Below are positions 15,701 to 24,436 of a DNA stretch of 64,000 nt, piece after piece. The notes under the pieces are model-generated. The model was given only the letters and a program-made list of their open reading frames with translations, did not search any database and was not told where the DNA came from. A program made the position numbers and the translations under genes. Within the stretch, counting starts at the first letter, position 1; the number at the start of each line of letters is the position of its first letter. Source of the stretch: Gyrodactylus bullatarudis (Eukaryota; Platyhelminthes; Monogenea; Gyrodactylidea; Gyrodactylidae). The DNA lies in assembly GCA_012064415.1 (NCBI GenBank), contig SSNU01000042.1, forward strand, positions 467,822 through 531,821. Reading direction: 5' to 3'.

Positions 15701-18700
15701 CGCCAGTCTGTCTCAGATCCAGATAATCAACATTACATTCGCTGTAGTTATACAAATAAGGATAAGCAAAAGTATTATTCGGAATATGTGCCTTTTGAGA
15801 TTACCAAACACGGTGAGACAGACAGTCTATCTGAAAAGATTCGTCCTGATGATACTGGTATGGTTCTACTTCAATGATAACTTTGTCTTATCGATTTATT
15901 TATGATTTGTCTAGATGGTGAATTCAGAATTGAGATTACAGGCCTTGATGAGAAAGCTGACCCGTACTCGAGTGATAGAAAACTTGCTAGACTGAACTTC
16001 AAGAATGGAGAGAGTGCCAAGCTTGGTGCAAAAATGATACGTTAGCTTTTCACTTACTATATGAAATACCATTGGCTGTATTTTTACTGAATTAATAACT
16101 TTTCTTTTTCTTAACAGATGAAAAGACCGGAAATGTCTTGCCTTCAGATAGGGTCAAATTCAACTGGGTTTTCACAGATGAAAACGGTGTCCCATTGCTG
16201 GTACAGCCTGCGAAATCCATCATCAACCATGATGACGGCTCAATTGAGCTTAAGGAGATCAAAACAGAGAAACCAATCAGAGGCTACGTAGTGGCCCATG
16301 TCCAGTCAAGAGGCATAGACGGTGAGCCAGAGAAACTCGAGGAACAAAAGAAGTACGCTTCGAAATATTTCGAAATCCGTCCCGATGGCTATCAGGGGAA
16401 GGATGCAGCCAGCTCAAAACCCGATCTGGCTGTAAAGCTTTTGAATGTACCGAAGGAATTGAAGCCCGGCTCCGACTTTGAGGTAGAAGGTAAACTAATT
16501 CGTAAGTTGGAAAAATCTCGATTCATTTTATAATGCCGATTAATTTTATAAACAAATCAAATAGATGCAAACAACGGATCTGATTTTGAATCAGGCCAAG
16601 TAGTTTACTCTTGGGACTGGATTCAAGAAAATGGGGAGAGAGTTGATCTTAGTTCCTTGTCTGATTCTACTTCAATCCAAGGCTCAAAGTTTACCGCAAA
16701 GAATATGAAGAGAATCGATCCGAATGTCCGTGGACGACTCAAAGCTGAGTATATCGACAATAAGACTGGAGAGAAACATGAGTACTTTTCCCCATATGTC
16801 CGACCCGGAAAGATTATGCAAGATGTCAAGGGTTCTGAGAAGATTGAGGAAGTCACTAACCAGGTGAATGACAAGTCCCCGGAGAAGGATGGTAAAAATA
16901 AAGCTATCAAGGTTAAAATGATCAATGAGGCTATTAAAGGTGATAGTCTGCCATCTGAACTGGGTTCAACAGTCGAACTGAAGGTAGAGGCAAGGGGTAT
17001 GTTTAAAAGTCAAGCTTTTTGAAATGGAATTACTATTAACTTGAATGATTTTAGATACGAGTAAAGATTTAGTCCTCTCAGAGAAAACAAATCCCAAGCT
17101 ATATTCGTACAATGTTGAAGCTTTCGATACTGAAAATAGACAAGTTGAATTGGGCAAAGTGGCTGATTCAGTCGATTTCAACTCCAAGACTGGTACACTC
17201 ACTTTGAAGGGCATAAAAGATGGCGGACCATTCAAGATTCGGGGTGTAGCAAAGGTTGATGAAATACCGGAAGGCTCCGCTGATGGTCCGAATGGGGAAT
17301 CGAAACAGCCGCGTCCTTACGTTAGGTATGAAGGTGACTTTATATTCCTTGGGGAAAAGGAAAAGTTTGTTGACCGTGAGTGGCCATCATGGGGATGATT
17401 TGAATTCTTATTCCAATAAATTTGATTTCCTCTAGCTCAAGGTAAAGCCTACAGCTTGCACATTGACGGACTCGACGAGAGAGGTGTAGCTGCTGCCAAA
17501 GAGGGCGACAGTCTCTGGTTATCGATTGAAACAAAAGGTTAGAATTCAATGAGATGAAAGAGTATTTGGAAACTAAATAAGAAACTTTTCTTTAGATAAG
17601 GATGGCACACCTGTTGCCAAGCCACAGGACTATCAATATGCCTGGAGGTTCTATGATAAGAATGGAAAGATTGTCTCGCCGACCTTGTTGGGTGAGATCA
17701 CCATGAATAGTGAGACTGGGTCATTGAAAATAGAGAACTACAACAAGGCTGCTGCCCTCAGTGCCATTACAGCAAGGGCAATGTTGGTTAACAACAAAGA
17801 TAACATGATCACTTACAAGTCAGACTTGATAAAGTTCGACCTGCCGCCAAAATCAGAACAGGAAAAGGAAGCTGTTGATGAGGGTAAGTTTCTTCATTTG
17901 GTCAATTTGAAATGTTTCTTTCAAAAATCATGGACCTTTCTTAGATGCTTCCAAAAAATATACCCTCCAGGTGACATCTAATACAAATGAAGTGTATCCC
18001 CTGGATAATGACAAAGTCGTGATAATGGCTCGTCATCTAAGACCCATTGATGTAAGTACTCGCTGAGTTTAGAGGTCATAATGAATGAGTCAGAAGAAGG
18101 GTGATTTTATGAAAATGTAGTCGAATACTTGGAAAACCTATTTGCTGAGGCCTTAAAAAATGTCTGTAGATTTCAAATACTCTATCGCCTGCTAGATATC
18201 TCTCATAGTTTAGAAGATAACTATAGATTTAGAGCCAAAAAATGTCCTTTTTATTAGGCCCTATTATTAATGAGTTTATTAATTAATAGATAAGGTGTAC
18301 TCCAAAGTTTGAGAAGGGACTTCCCATTATAATTAATGGGGAGTATTTCCCAAAGATGGATTGGTATTACCAAAAACCAGAGAGCTTTGGCGACATTTAC
18401 TTCCCGCCAGAATGGCAGAGGATGAACGACTCTATCAAGGGGTCCAGTCTGGTCATGTTGAAGATTGATAATTATCTGACCCTCTCCTCGGCCAGTGTCA
18501 ACATTCGCAAAGATCAAGTCTACAAGTGTCAGAGCTATGACGAGCTTGGTAATCTGGCTGCTAGCAAAACCATAATTGTAAAGCGTTAGTTGACATGTAG
18601 AAGAAGTTGGATGTGATTATATATGATTATTATCAAACCTTTAGGTGCTGTGGATCCTTACTCAGCTGTGATTACGGAGAAAGAGAGTCGTAGCAATATC

Positions 18701-19927
18701 TATGCCTTTGAGGGAGACAGTGCAAGCCTGTATTGCTCAGTTAGGGATACAAAGACCAAGAATTCAGTTACACCAAGTAAATATGACTGGCGCTTCTACG
18801 ATGGATTCAAATGGATCAAGAATCCAGATATCTATGTTGAGAAGGTCAGTGGCAATACGAATTATCAGTTGGATCTGGACAACTTTTTACTATCTAAGAA
18901 GGATGTTAGTAAACAATTCTCTGTGCAATGTAACACTTTTGTCAATAGCACATTTGATGTTGACTCGAGTCCATACCATATCTTTATAAGGAGTGAGCAG
19001 AGGGATTATTTTGTTGTCACTGTTGTTGGATAACATGAAAAACTTTACTATTTTTCTCTTACAGGAAAACCAGAACTATCCGAAGTGAGCATAGTGGCCC
19101 GAGCAGAAGACAATGCTCCGTACACCCTAGCAGCTAGCAATAATGACATTTTGAGGGAAAAGTTTGATGCCCAGAAACGCTTTGAGCTCCAATGTCTGCC
19201 CAAGATTTCAAGCATTAGTGAGGAAGATAACGTGATCAAAGTTTGGGAGCGTTGTCTAGATAAAAACTGCCTCAAAGTCCAAGAGGTGAAGCCAAAATCG
19301 GAAAACCTGACCTTCTTCGGCGGAGTTACCAACTACGAGAGTGATGGTGTTTATAGATGTCGTGTTCAGGTTAACCTCCGAGATTACGACTACAAAATTG
19401 AGCAGGAGAAGCGCGTCGAATTAAAACGACTTTCGCCGCCAATCATCAATGAGAAACCAACAACGATTAGCACGAAATCGGAAAGTCTTTTAGTCCTCAG
19501 ATGTGAAGATTTGTATTCCAGTCCTCAGGCAACTCTGAATTGGGAGTTTACACCAGACAGCCCCCTTTCTGAGAATGAAAAGAGTCCGCTAGAGATTATG
19601 AAGCATCATTCAAAGGGTCGTGTACATATTGCTGGGTAAGATTGACTGAAATTCGATATTTCATGACACATAGTGAATGAAAAATAGTAGTAAAATTGAT
19701 TCATTAAACTGAATGAAAAATTCATTGAGAATCTGAACGTTTACAATAATTCTAGTACAAAAGCTAAAAGTTGTAATTTTTCCTTATTTAGAATTGAAAA
19801 ACTTGCACTAGAGGTCCACCATTCTGGCACCTATACATGTGTACTAAAGAATGAGTACGGAGAGGCCAGAAGGGTTTACAAGGTGGACGTCCAGCCCATC
19901 AAGGATATATTTACGATACGCGCGTAA
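127..19927 (+). CDS. Perlecan-like giant laminin-B/Ig protein, 5' end outside window
   Basis: This is one multi-exon gene of about 46 exons and about 5,280 codons in view; its start lies upstream of the window. The order is a laminin IV-type domain, a decayed laminin-EGF module, then an uninterrupted array of roughly 25-30 Ig-like modules to a stop at 19925-19927. In animals this order defines domains III and IV of perlecan (HSPG2/UNC-52/Trol), a secreted basement-membrane proteoglycan. Domain V (laminin-G/EGF) is absent: the last exon ends in an Ig F-G strand and a short tail. Nearly all introns are phase 1 and reading frames join cleanly across them. Typical exons are 287-640, 1870-2752, 3769-4547, 6294-7121, 8958-9789, 12636-13364, 15051-15857 and 19065-19635. 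No membrane segment is visible. A hemicentin- or titin-like protein is less likely because of the laminin-B domain. The family call is good; the exact exon set is not verified. Confidence 0.8.
1210..1586 (+). other. Laminin-EGF remnant followed by first Ig module
   Basis: The exon opens with CEAGFYKFD followed by GECKK, which resembles the last loop of a laminin-EGF repeat but with fewer cysteines than the usual eight. It continues directly into a conventional Ig module with B-strand Cys (VILCRA), a core Trp (DWLL) and the F-strand motif GDSGIYACRSSG. This is the junction between the domain III-like and domain IV-like parts. Confidence 0.7.
1653..5840 (+). other. Ig array, proximal block
   Basis: Exons at about 1653-1810, 1870-2752, 2813 to about 3275, 3338-3533, 3594-3710, 3769-4547, 4619-4879, 4995-5262, 5323-5418 and 5481-5840. 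The modules are irregular. Some keep classical F-strand signatures such as DYYTCMAENEFG (near 4700) and GKYTCYHEDSEGN (near 5200). Others have only one recognisable Cys or replace the core Trp. N-glycosylation sequons (for example NVT and NMT) are present. The donor at about 3276 is either GTTGGT or GTATAG, so that exon end is uncertain by about 9 nt. Confidence 0.65.
5902..12327 (+). other. Ig array, middle block of two-exon modules
   Basis: Each module of about 130-150 residues has a strand A-B segment ending in a Cys-x-x-(I/V/L)-G type sequence at a phase-1 intron. The next exon then opens with an Asp/Asn-led stretch (DAETK, DKTNSE, DAETGSG and similar) and carries the core Trp (YxWKF, SYSWEL) and the F-strand Cys (RxRCVVSV, GKCxV). 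Modules are linked by an EVxIxGLNxD-like A-strand (IEIEGLNDD, VQVQGLNGD). The recurrence shows tandem duplication followed by heavy divergence. Confidence 0.65.
12469..18051 (+). other. Ig array, cysteine-poor block
   Basis: Same module layout as the previous block. The B-strand Cys is often replaced (LTIKANLI, AKLGAKMI, FEVEGKLI, VELKVEAR, LWLSIETK), and in most of these modules the F-strand Cys is also gone (RGYVVAHV, RGRLKAEY, RGVAKVDE, TARAMLVN). Modules retaining both Cys occur among them, for example exons 14881-14979/15051 onward (LVCNAID, RGQCIVKP). Lys and Asp/Glu are abundant. Pairwise loss suggests folding without the disulfide rather than random decay. Confidence 0.6.
18290..19927 (+). 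other. C-terminal Ig modules and end of gene
   Basis: Exons 18290-18584, 18645-18992, 19065-19635 and 19792-19927. Conventional Ig signatures return: DQVYKCQSYDELGN, ASLYCSVRD with core Trp, FSVQCNTF, DGVYRCRVQV, LVLRCEDL and HSGTYTCVLKNEYGEA. The protein ends about 15 residues after the last G strand. No laminin-G, EGF or transmembrane segment follows before the next gene, which lies on the opposite strand. Confidence 0.75.
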
Positions 19928-19966
19928 AAACCTCTTATATAATAATAATTGATACATTTTCAATGA

Positions 19967-19972
19967 AATAAA
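19967..19972 (+). terminator. AATAAA polyadenylation signal of the Ig gene
   Basis: A canonical hexamer lies 40 nt after the TAA stop of the perlecan-like gene, in AT-rich 3' sequence. Confidence 0.6.
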
Positions 19973-20182
19973 GAAAACTTTGATAATTAAATTTAAAAAT
20001 ACCTTTTTAAACCACATGAAAGGAAAAGTAAAAACAACTTTGGGATTAGATTAAAAATAAATTTATAAATAAAATGGTTGGTAAAAAATTGTTTAAAAAT
20101 TTCTGCCTTGATATAGAGTTGTTTTTGGAGAGAATTTTTTGGTCTTTATTTTCTATCAAAAATATTCAAAAATGGCTGTTTT

Positions 20183-21251
20183 CTATTTATCCTCCTCTAC
20201 GGTAAGCTCGTGGTCAGTAAACTCTCTTATTTTTGCGGCTAGATTCTCATAAAATGACTCCATCTAGAGGGAAAAAACAGTTCTCAATTATCATAATTTC
20301 ATGTTTTATAAAAGAAAACAAACCTCTGTACTCTCTTTAGATTGGCGTGAAATGTTACTCTGATGACGATGGCGTAGTGGTGATTTTTTCGGTGAGACTG
20401 GTTGAAGCGAAAAAAAAGATCAAATTTTTATGACGGAAAAAATCGTTAGAATCTTAGTTTTGGGCATCAGTTAGAGTAATATTAAAAGACTCACTCTGAA
20501 GAAACGAGTTTTCTTTGTTCTGCTCAGAATCAGATACTTCATCCTTGTCGAGTTCTTGGTCGAGATCAACGGGTGGAGTCAAATTTTTATTGTTGCTCTC
20601 ATCATGACTACCGCTATTGGTCAGGTTTAATTTCACAGGAGACTTTTGCTCTTGTATGGCGGTAGAGTTTAGATTTTTACGATGGCACGGTGATTTAAAG
20701 CGGTCCTCTAGAGCCAGCTTTTCCACTGAAACGAGGAAGGATTTACGTTTGGCGGTCACAGAGGTAATGTTCGAAGACTACAAGACAAAAGAAAATTATT
20801 CAGGATAAATAGAGACATTAAAGAAACTTGCTTCATTGAGAACTGGAGAGGCCTGTTCAATTAGCTCTGTTGTTTGCTCAGCAATCTTTTCATTAGTATT
20901 ATCGGGAATTTTATTAGGAATTGATGGCAAATCGGTGAGATCATTTTCGGCCAGCTTTTCCAAATTTTCAACAGGACTCTTTTTACTGGAATTAATAAGG
21001 GGTGTTTTTGTAGCTTTTTTGTTTCTACGAACCAACTTTTTAGCTCCAGCTTTAAATCGGTCAATGATGCCCTTGGGAATGATAGGTGCTGACGGTATAT
21101 ATGTCTTTTCGTCTTCAAATATTCCAGAAACATCGTATGGATCTGGATTATCAACGACAACATCATTTGACTTTTTCGCTTCTAACGTTTTTATTCGCTT
21201 ACTAGCTCGTGGAGTAATTGGGGTTGGGCTCTTTCTTTTTCTTTTAACCAT
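20183..21251 (-). CDS. Small basic/acidic nuclear-type protein (sororin-like tail?)
   Basis: Four exons read on the minus strand: 20817-21251, 20495-20777, 20324-20397 and 20183-20263. Their phases join cleanly, with weak donor GTCTCT after exon 1 and GTGAGT after exon 2. The protein starts MVKRKRKSPTPITPRASKRI, a bipartite basic nuclear-localisation-like start, and is rich in SP/TP sites and acidic patches. It ends in a short helix plus FTDHELTVEEDK. Sororin (CDCA5) also has a basic SP-rich body and a short conserved C-terminal helix ending in an LLVE/LVVE-like acidic tail, so this is one idea; the similarity is too short to claim. The start lies 124 bp from the Rab gene start on the other strand. 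Confidence 0.55.
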
Positions 21252-21375
21252 GTCAATTACAGTTGGTTAAGAATTTTGCGTTATTTTAACTTTTAAATTT
21301 GAATACCTGGAATTTTTAAAGAACTCAAAACCTACTATAAGTGTTGTTTAAACTAGAGGATAGTAAAGTACAATT

Positions 21376-22199
21376 ATGAATAAAAACTATTTAAAGATTT
21401 TAGTCATTGGTAATTCATCAGTCGGAAAATCTAGGTATGTATATGATATTTAATCTTTAGTATTGTTGAGACGTTTGTTACTGAAAAATTTAATGAAGAT
21501 ATTCAGAGTACAATCGCATATGAATTTAAAAAGTCTAATATAACTATAAACGACCAGGACTACCCGTTGGCAATTTGGGTTAGTTTTTATCATTTTTTAA
21601 ATTGAATTTCTTTTTCACAAAAATATTGCTAAAAATTTTATACATTGGACTTTCAATTATTATTTTGCGTTTAACGATCGATAACTTTAGTTATGATGTC
21701 AACATTGATTAATTTTATACTAGCGCACCCTAATTCTAAATAATTTTGTCAATATTTCTTCACTCTATATTAGGATACAGCTGGCGAAGAAAAATTTGGC
21801 GCCTTAACTCCAATTTTTTACCGTGCATGTCATGGTGTCCTCCTTGTCTACGACATAACAAATCGTACTTCCTTTGAAAACATCACTCATTGGTCCGACA
21901 ATGTGGACAAATACAGCCGACAAGAAGATTTCCATGTGATCAAATTACTCGTGGGAAACAAACTCGATTTAGAAAACGAGAAAAGAGCAGTTTCCCCTGA
22001 AGAAGCCATCAGTTATGCCAAGAAAAATGGAATGTTGTTCCTTGAGACAAGTGCCCGTACCAATTTCCAAGTCAAGTTAGCCTTCCAGGAATTGGTCCAA
22101 AAGATTATTGAGCAACCTAATATTTTCCCAGACAGAGTTAATGGCTTTCGTGTCGACAACTCCCAGCCTCCTTCACAAGGTGGCTATTGCGGCTGTTGA
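21376..22199 (+). CDS. Rab18-like small GTPase
   Basis: Three exons: 21376-21434, 21461-21580 (approximate end) and 21775 (approximate) to 22199. Motifs in order: P-loop GNSSVGKSS, switch I Thr in STIAYEF, LAIWDTAGEEKFGALTP, GVLLVYD, VGNKLD (NKxD), ETSAR (in place of SAK) and a C-terminal CGC prenylation motif. The LAIWDTAG-E-x-F-LTP run and MLFLETSA followed by AFQELVQKII resemble Rab18, which acts on lipid droplets and the ER. Two departures are visible: switch I lacks the usual Gly after TI, and the catalytic Gln of WDTAGQE is Glu. The first intron is only 26 nt. The neighbour on the opposite strand starts 124 bp upstream. Confidence 0.85.
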
Positions 22200-22274
22200 T
22201 AATCTGATTTACAAGTGTTTTAATGAAATTATTATTATCCCATACATAATAACAAGATTTTATTTATAATTTTG

Positions 22275-22280
22275 AATAAA
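22275..22280 (+). terminator. AATAAA polyadenylation signal of the Rab gene
   Basis: The hexamer lies 76 nt after the Rab stop codon, in the 140-bp spacer shared with the convergent orphan gene. Confidence 0.45.
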
Positions 22281-22339
22281 CTCTACTTAGTTTTTCAGCA
22301 ATACAATAATACAATTAATTATATAATCTAATGGCATTT

Positions 22340-24088
22340 TCAATAGCCCCTTTTACTGTAGAACGAAAAGAGGCCGGTAATTCTCTTCATACTACTCCAC
22401 CGATTGTTTATTTCCAAGATTCCCAGAGTATTAACCGACAGAATTATCATCAAGTTGACACCCAGTCCAGATAGAAAGACGAATATTGTCAAAAGGTCGT
22501 TCCTGGAACCTTTCAAGATTCTATTATTCTCTGCCCTCAAGGTAATATCTAGTCTATCATGAAAGCGATTCGAATATTTATCTGTAGCTACACAAAGTAT
22601 GCTAAACTTTTTCACATTTCTTCTCATCATAGGGACTCGGAATTCGATCAGCGTCAGAGTCCTATTAAAAATACCCTTGATAATGTCGAAAATGTCCGGA
22701 GAAAATTCCCACGATAATCGATAATCCTTGGACAGGTCAGAATTGGCCAGTTGACACTGGACAACATCACCAGGATTCAAAGTGACACTTCTACTAAACA
22801 ACTCGAGGTTGTTCACTTGAAATTGGGTCAAGTGTTGAGATTTGATCATGGTTACACTGCCCCTGCTCAATATCTTGTCGATAAATTCGAAATTGGTCGG
22901 GCCCTTTTTGTGTTTAACAGACAATTCACATCTAAAGATGACGTTGTCAAAATTTCTCAAGAATTTCTCTACTCGATACGTTAGGGATTTTTCCCATTCC
23001 AAATGGATCTCAACTGGAGCATAGCTCAGGATGACTTCCCTAGAAACTCTGCCGATGACGGCGACTAAGCTGAGTTGAAAGTAAAAGTTGTTCAAACTCA
23101 AAGGAACCCTTACTTTCGTGTAAGGGAGGAAACACTCGAATTCGTCATTTGTAAAAATTCTCTTTTTCAAAGTCTCATTAACAAGCTCATGGTTCAGCTT
23201 CATCCATACCTCGGGCAAGTCGATGGGGAGCCAGTTCTTGTGGTAGAAAAACTCTGTGTCGGTGAGATTGAAGGACTCGTCCGAGTTAACCTTAATGCTT
23301 GTCCTATAAAGTAAACGACAATAGACCAAATTTTTCAACACCAAAGTCTTTTCAATGAAATTTTCTTCTGAGGTTGTATTGGAACGAGGAAGGTCAAAAG
23401 GGTTGTCAGTTCTGAAAATAAACTGTGAAAAACAGCCGAGAACCGTGTCTGCGGGGACGCTTTGTTGGGAATTTTTCTCAAGGGAGCAGAGAAGAATAGC
23501 CACCGAAAACTGTTGACAATAACTCTTGTTCAGACTGATTGTAACTAGAGTTGAACTATTGTAATAGGGACTAGGGGTAAAGTCAACTCGAACAGGCGAT
23601 TTGGTTGTGAGAAACGTTTCACCTTCAATGGGTGAATCAACAAAATTGTGATATATAGCCATTCTAAGCCTGAACGGGCTCTCTTTTTCAAAAATATCTT
23701 TTGGGAAAATTTTAAATTTGAGAATCACAAAAAGATTTGGTAATTTAATTTGAAGATATTCTTGTTGAGTTAGGAAAACTCCATCGAGGAAATATTTGAC
23801 AATGATAAGAGTTGTATTCGCACTGCCAAGTCGCAAATCTGGAACTATCTTGAAGATTAAATCGTGTCCTTTCTTAATTAGACCACAATAGAGGCCATAA
23901 ATTTTCAATTTTGGATTAGATGAAAAACATTCATTTTGTGCAAGATATTTTGTGAGTGACTCTGTCACGGATAAAATATTATTGCTAATGGTCGATTCGA
24001 GAGGACTAACAGTTGTTTCAGAACTAATTCTAACCAGAGCAAAACAAACAACAATGGAAATAGATGGAATCAACTCAAGCTTCATCAC
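22340..24088 (-). CDS. Orphan type I membrane protein, single exon, Ig-like module
   Basis: One uninterrupted frame of 582 codons, unusual here because neighbours are split by introns. It starts with a signal peptide (MMKLELIPSISIVVCFALV) and has many N-x-S/T sequons and scattered cysteines through a long ectodomain. One hydrophobic stretch near residues 535-560 (LTIFVFLSGLGVNLMIILSV) looks like the membrane span, followed by a short basic tail. The segment before the span has the Ig-like order GDVVQCQLA, SWEF, then FSILCVATD, recalling modules of the perlecan-like gene. No family was recognised. It is divergent from the zinc-finger gene and convergent with the Rab gene. Confidence 0.7.
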   Translation of the reverse strand: MMKLELIPSISIVVCFALVRISSETTVSPLESTISNNILSVTESLTKYLAQNECFSSNPKLKIYGLYCGLIKKGHDLIFKIVPDLRLGSANTTLIIVKYFLDGVFLTQQEYLQIKLPNLFVILKFKIFPKDIFEKESPFRLRMAIYHNFVDSPIEGETFLTTKSPVRVDFTPSPYYNSSTLVTISLNKSYCQQFSVAILLCSLEKNSQQSVPADTVLGCFSQFIFRTDNPFDLPRSNTTSEENFIEKTLVLKNLVYCRLLYRTSIKVNSDESFNLTDTEFFYHKNWLPIDLPEVWMKLNHELVNETLKKRIFTNDEFECFLPYTKVRVPLSLNNFYFQLSLVAVIGRVSREVILSYAPVEIHLEWEKSLTYRVEKFLRNFDNVIFRCELSVKHKKGPTNFEFIDKILSRGSVTMIKSQHLTQFQVNNLELFSRSVTLNPGDVVQCQLANSDLSKDYRLSWEFSPDIFDIIKGIFNRTLTLIEFRVPMMRRNVKKFSILCVATDKYSNRFHDRLDITLRAENNRILKGSRNDLLTIFVFLSGLGVNLMIILSVNTLGILEINNRWSSMKRITGLFSFYSKRGY

Positions 24089-24436
24089 TAGGTAATTTTA
24101 ACTAGATTTCAAATTTGTCATTAGTTGCATTTTTTTAGAACGTTTTTTATATGTATCGATAATCCAAACAGAATCAAACTGGCTAAATTAAAGAATATTT
24201 ATATATTTAATCATTTAATTCTAAAATATTCTATCTCATTATTCTGCAAGTTTTGTTTAAACTCATCCAATCAGTTAAATTTCTTGGTTCGTCAGCCATT
24301 TTATATTCACTTTGTGTTTGACTACACTCCTCTTGTTTTACTTTGCTTGTTTAAAAGTGAGATACTCTTACAAATTGCGATTTTTCCTGTTGTTTTAATT
24401 TATCATCGTTTCTCTATTTAGCTTGCATAAAGCGCT
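24089..24436. promoter_or_regulatory. Short divergent spacer between orphan and zinc-finger genes
   Basis: This is 348 bp of AT-rich sequence between two start codons pointing away from each other, so it must hold both promoters and 5'UTRs. No TATA or other element stands out. A pyrimidine-rich tract ending in TTTAG is present at about 24410-24421. Confidence 0.4.

Noticed and set aside
1..19927. Titin/twitchin-type muscle protein
   Set aside because: A laminin B domain, N-glycosylation sequons and disulfide-type Ig motifs point to a secreted protein; no fibronectin III or kinase domain was seen.
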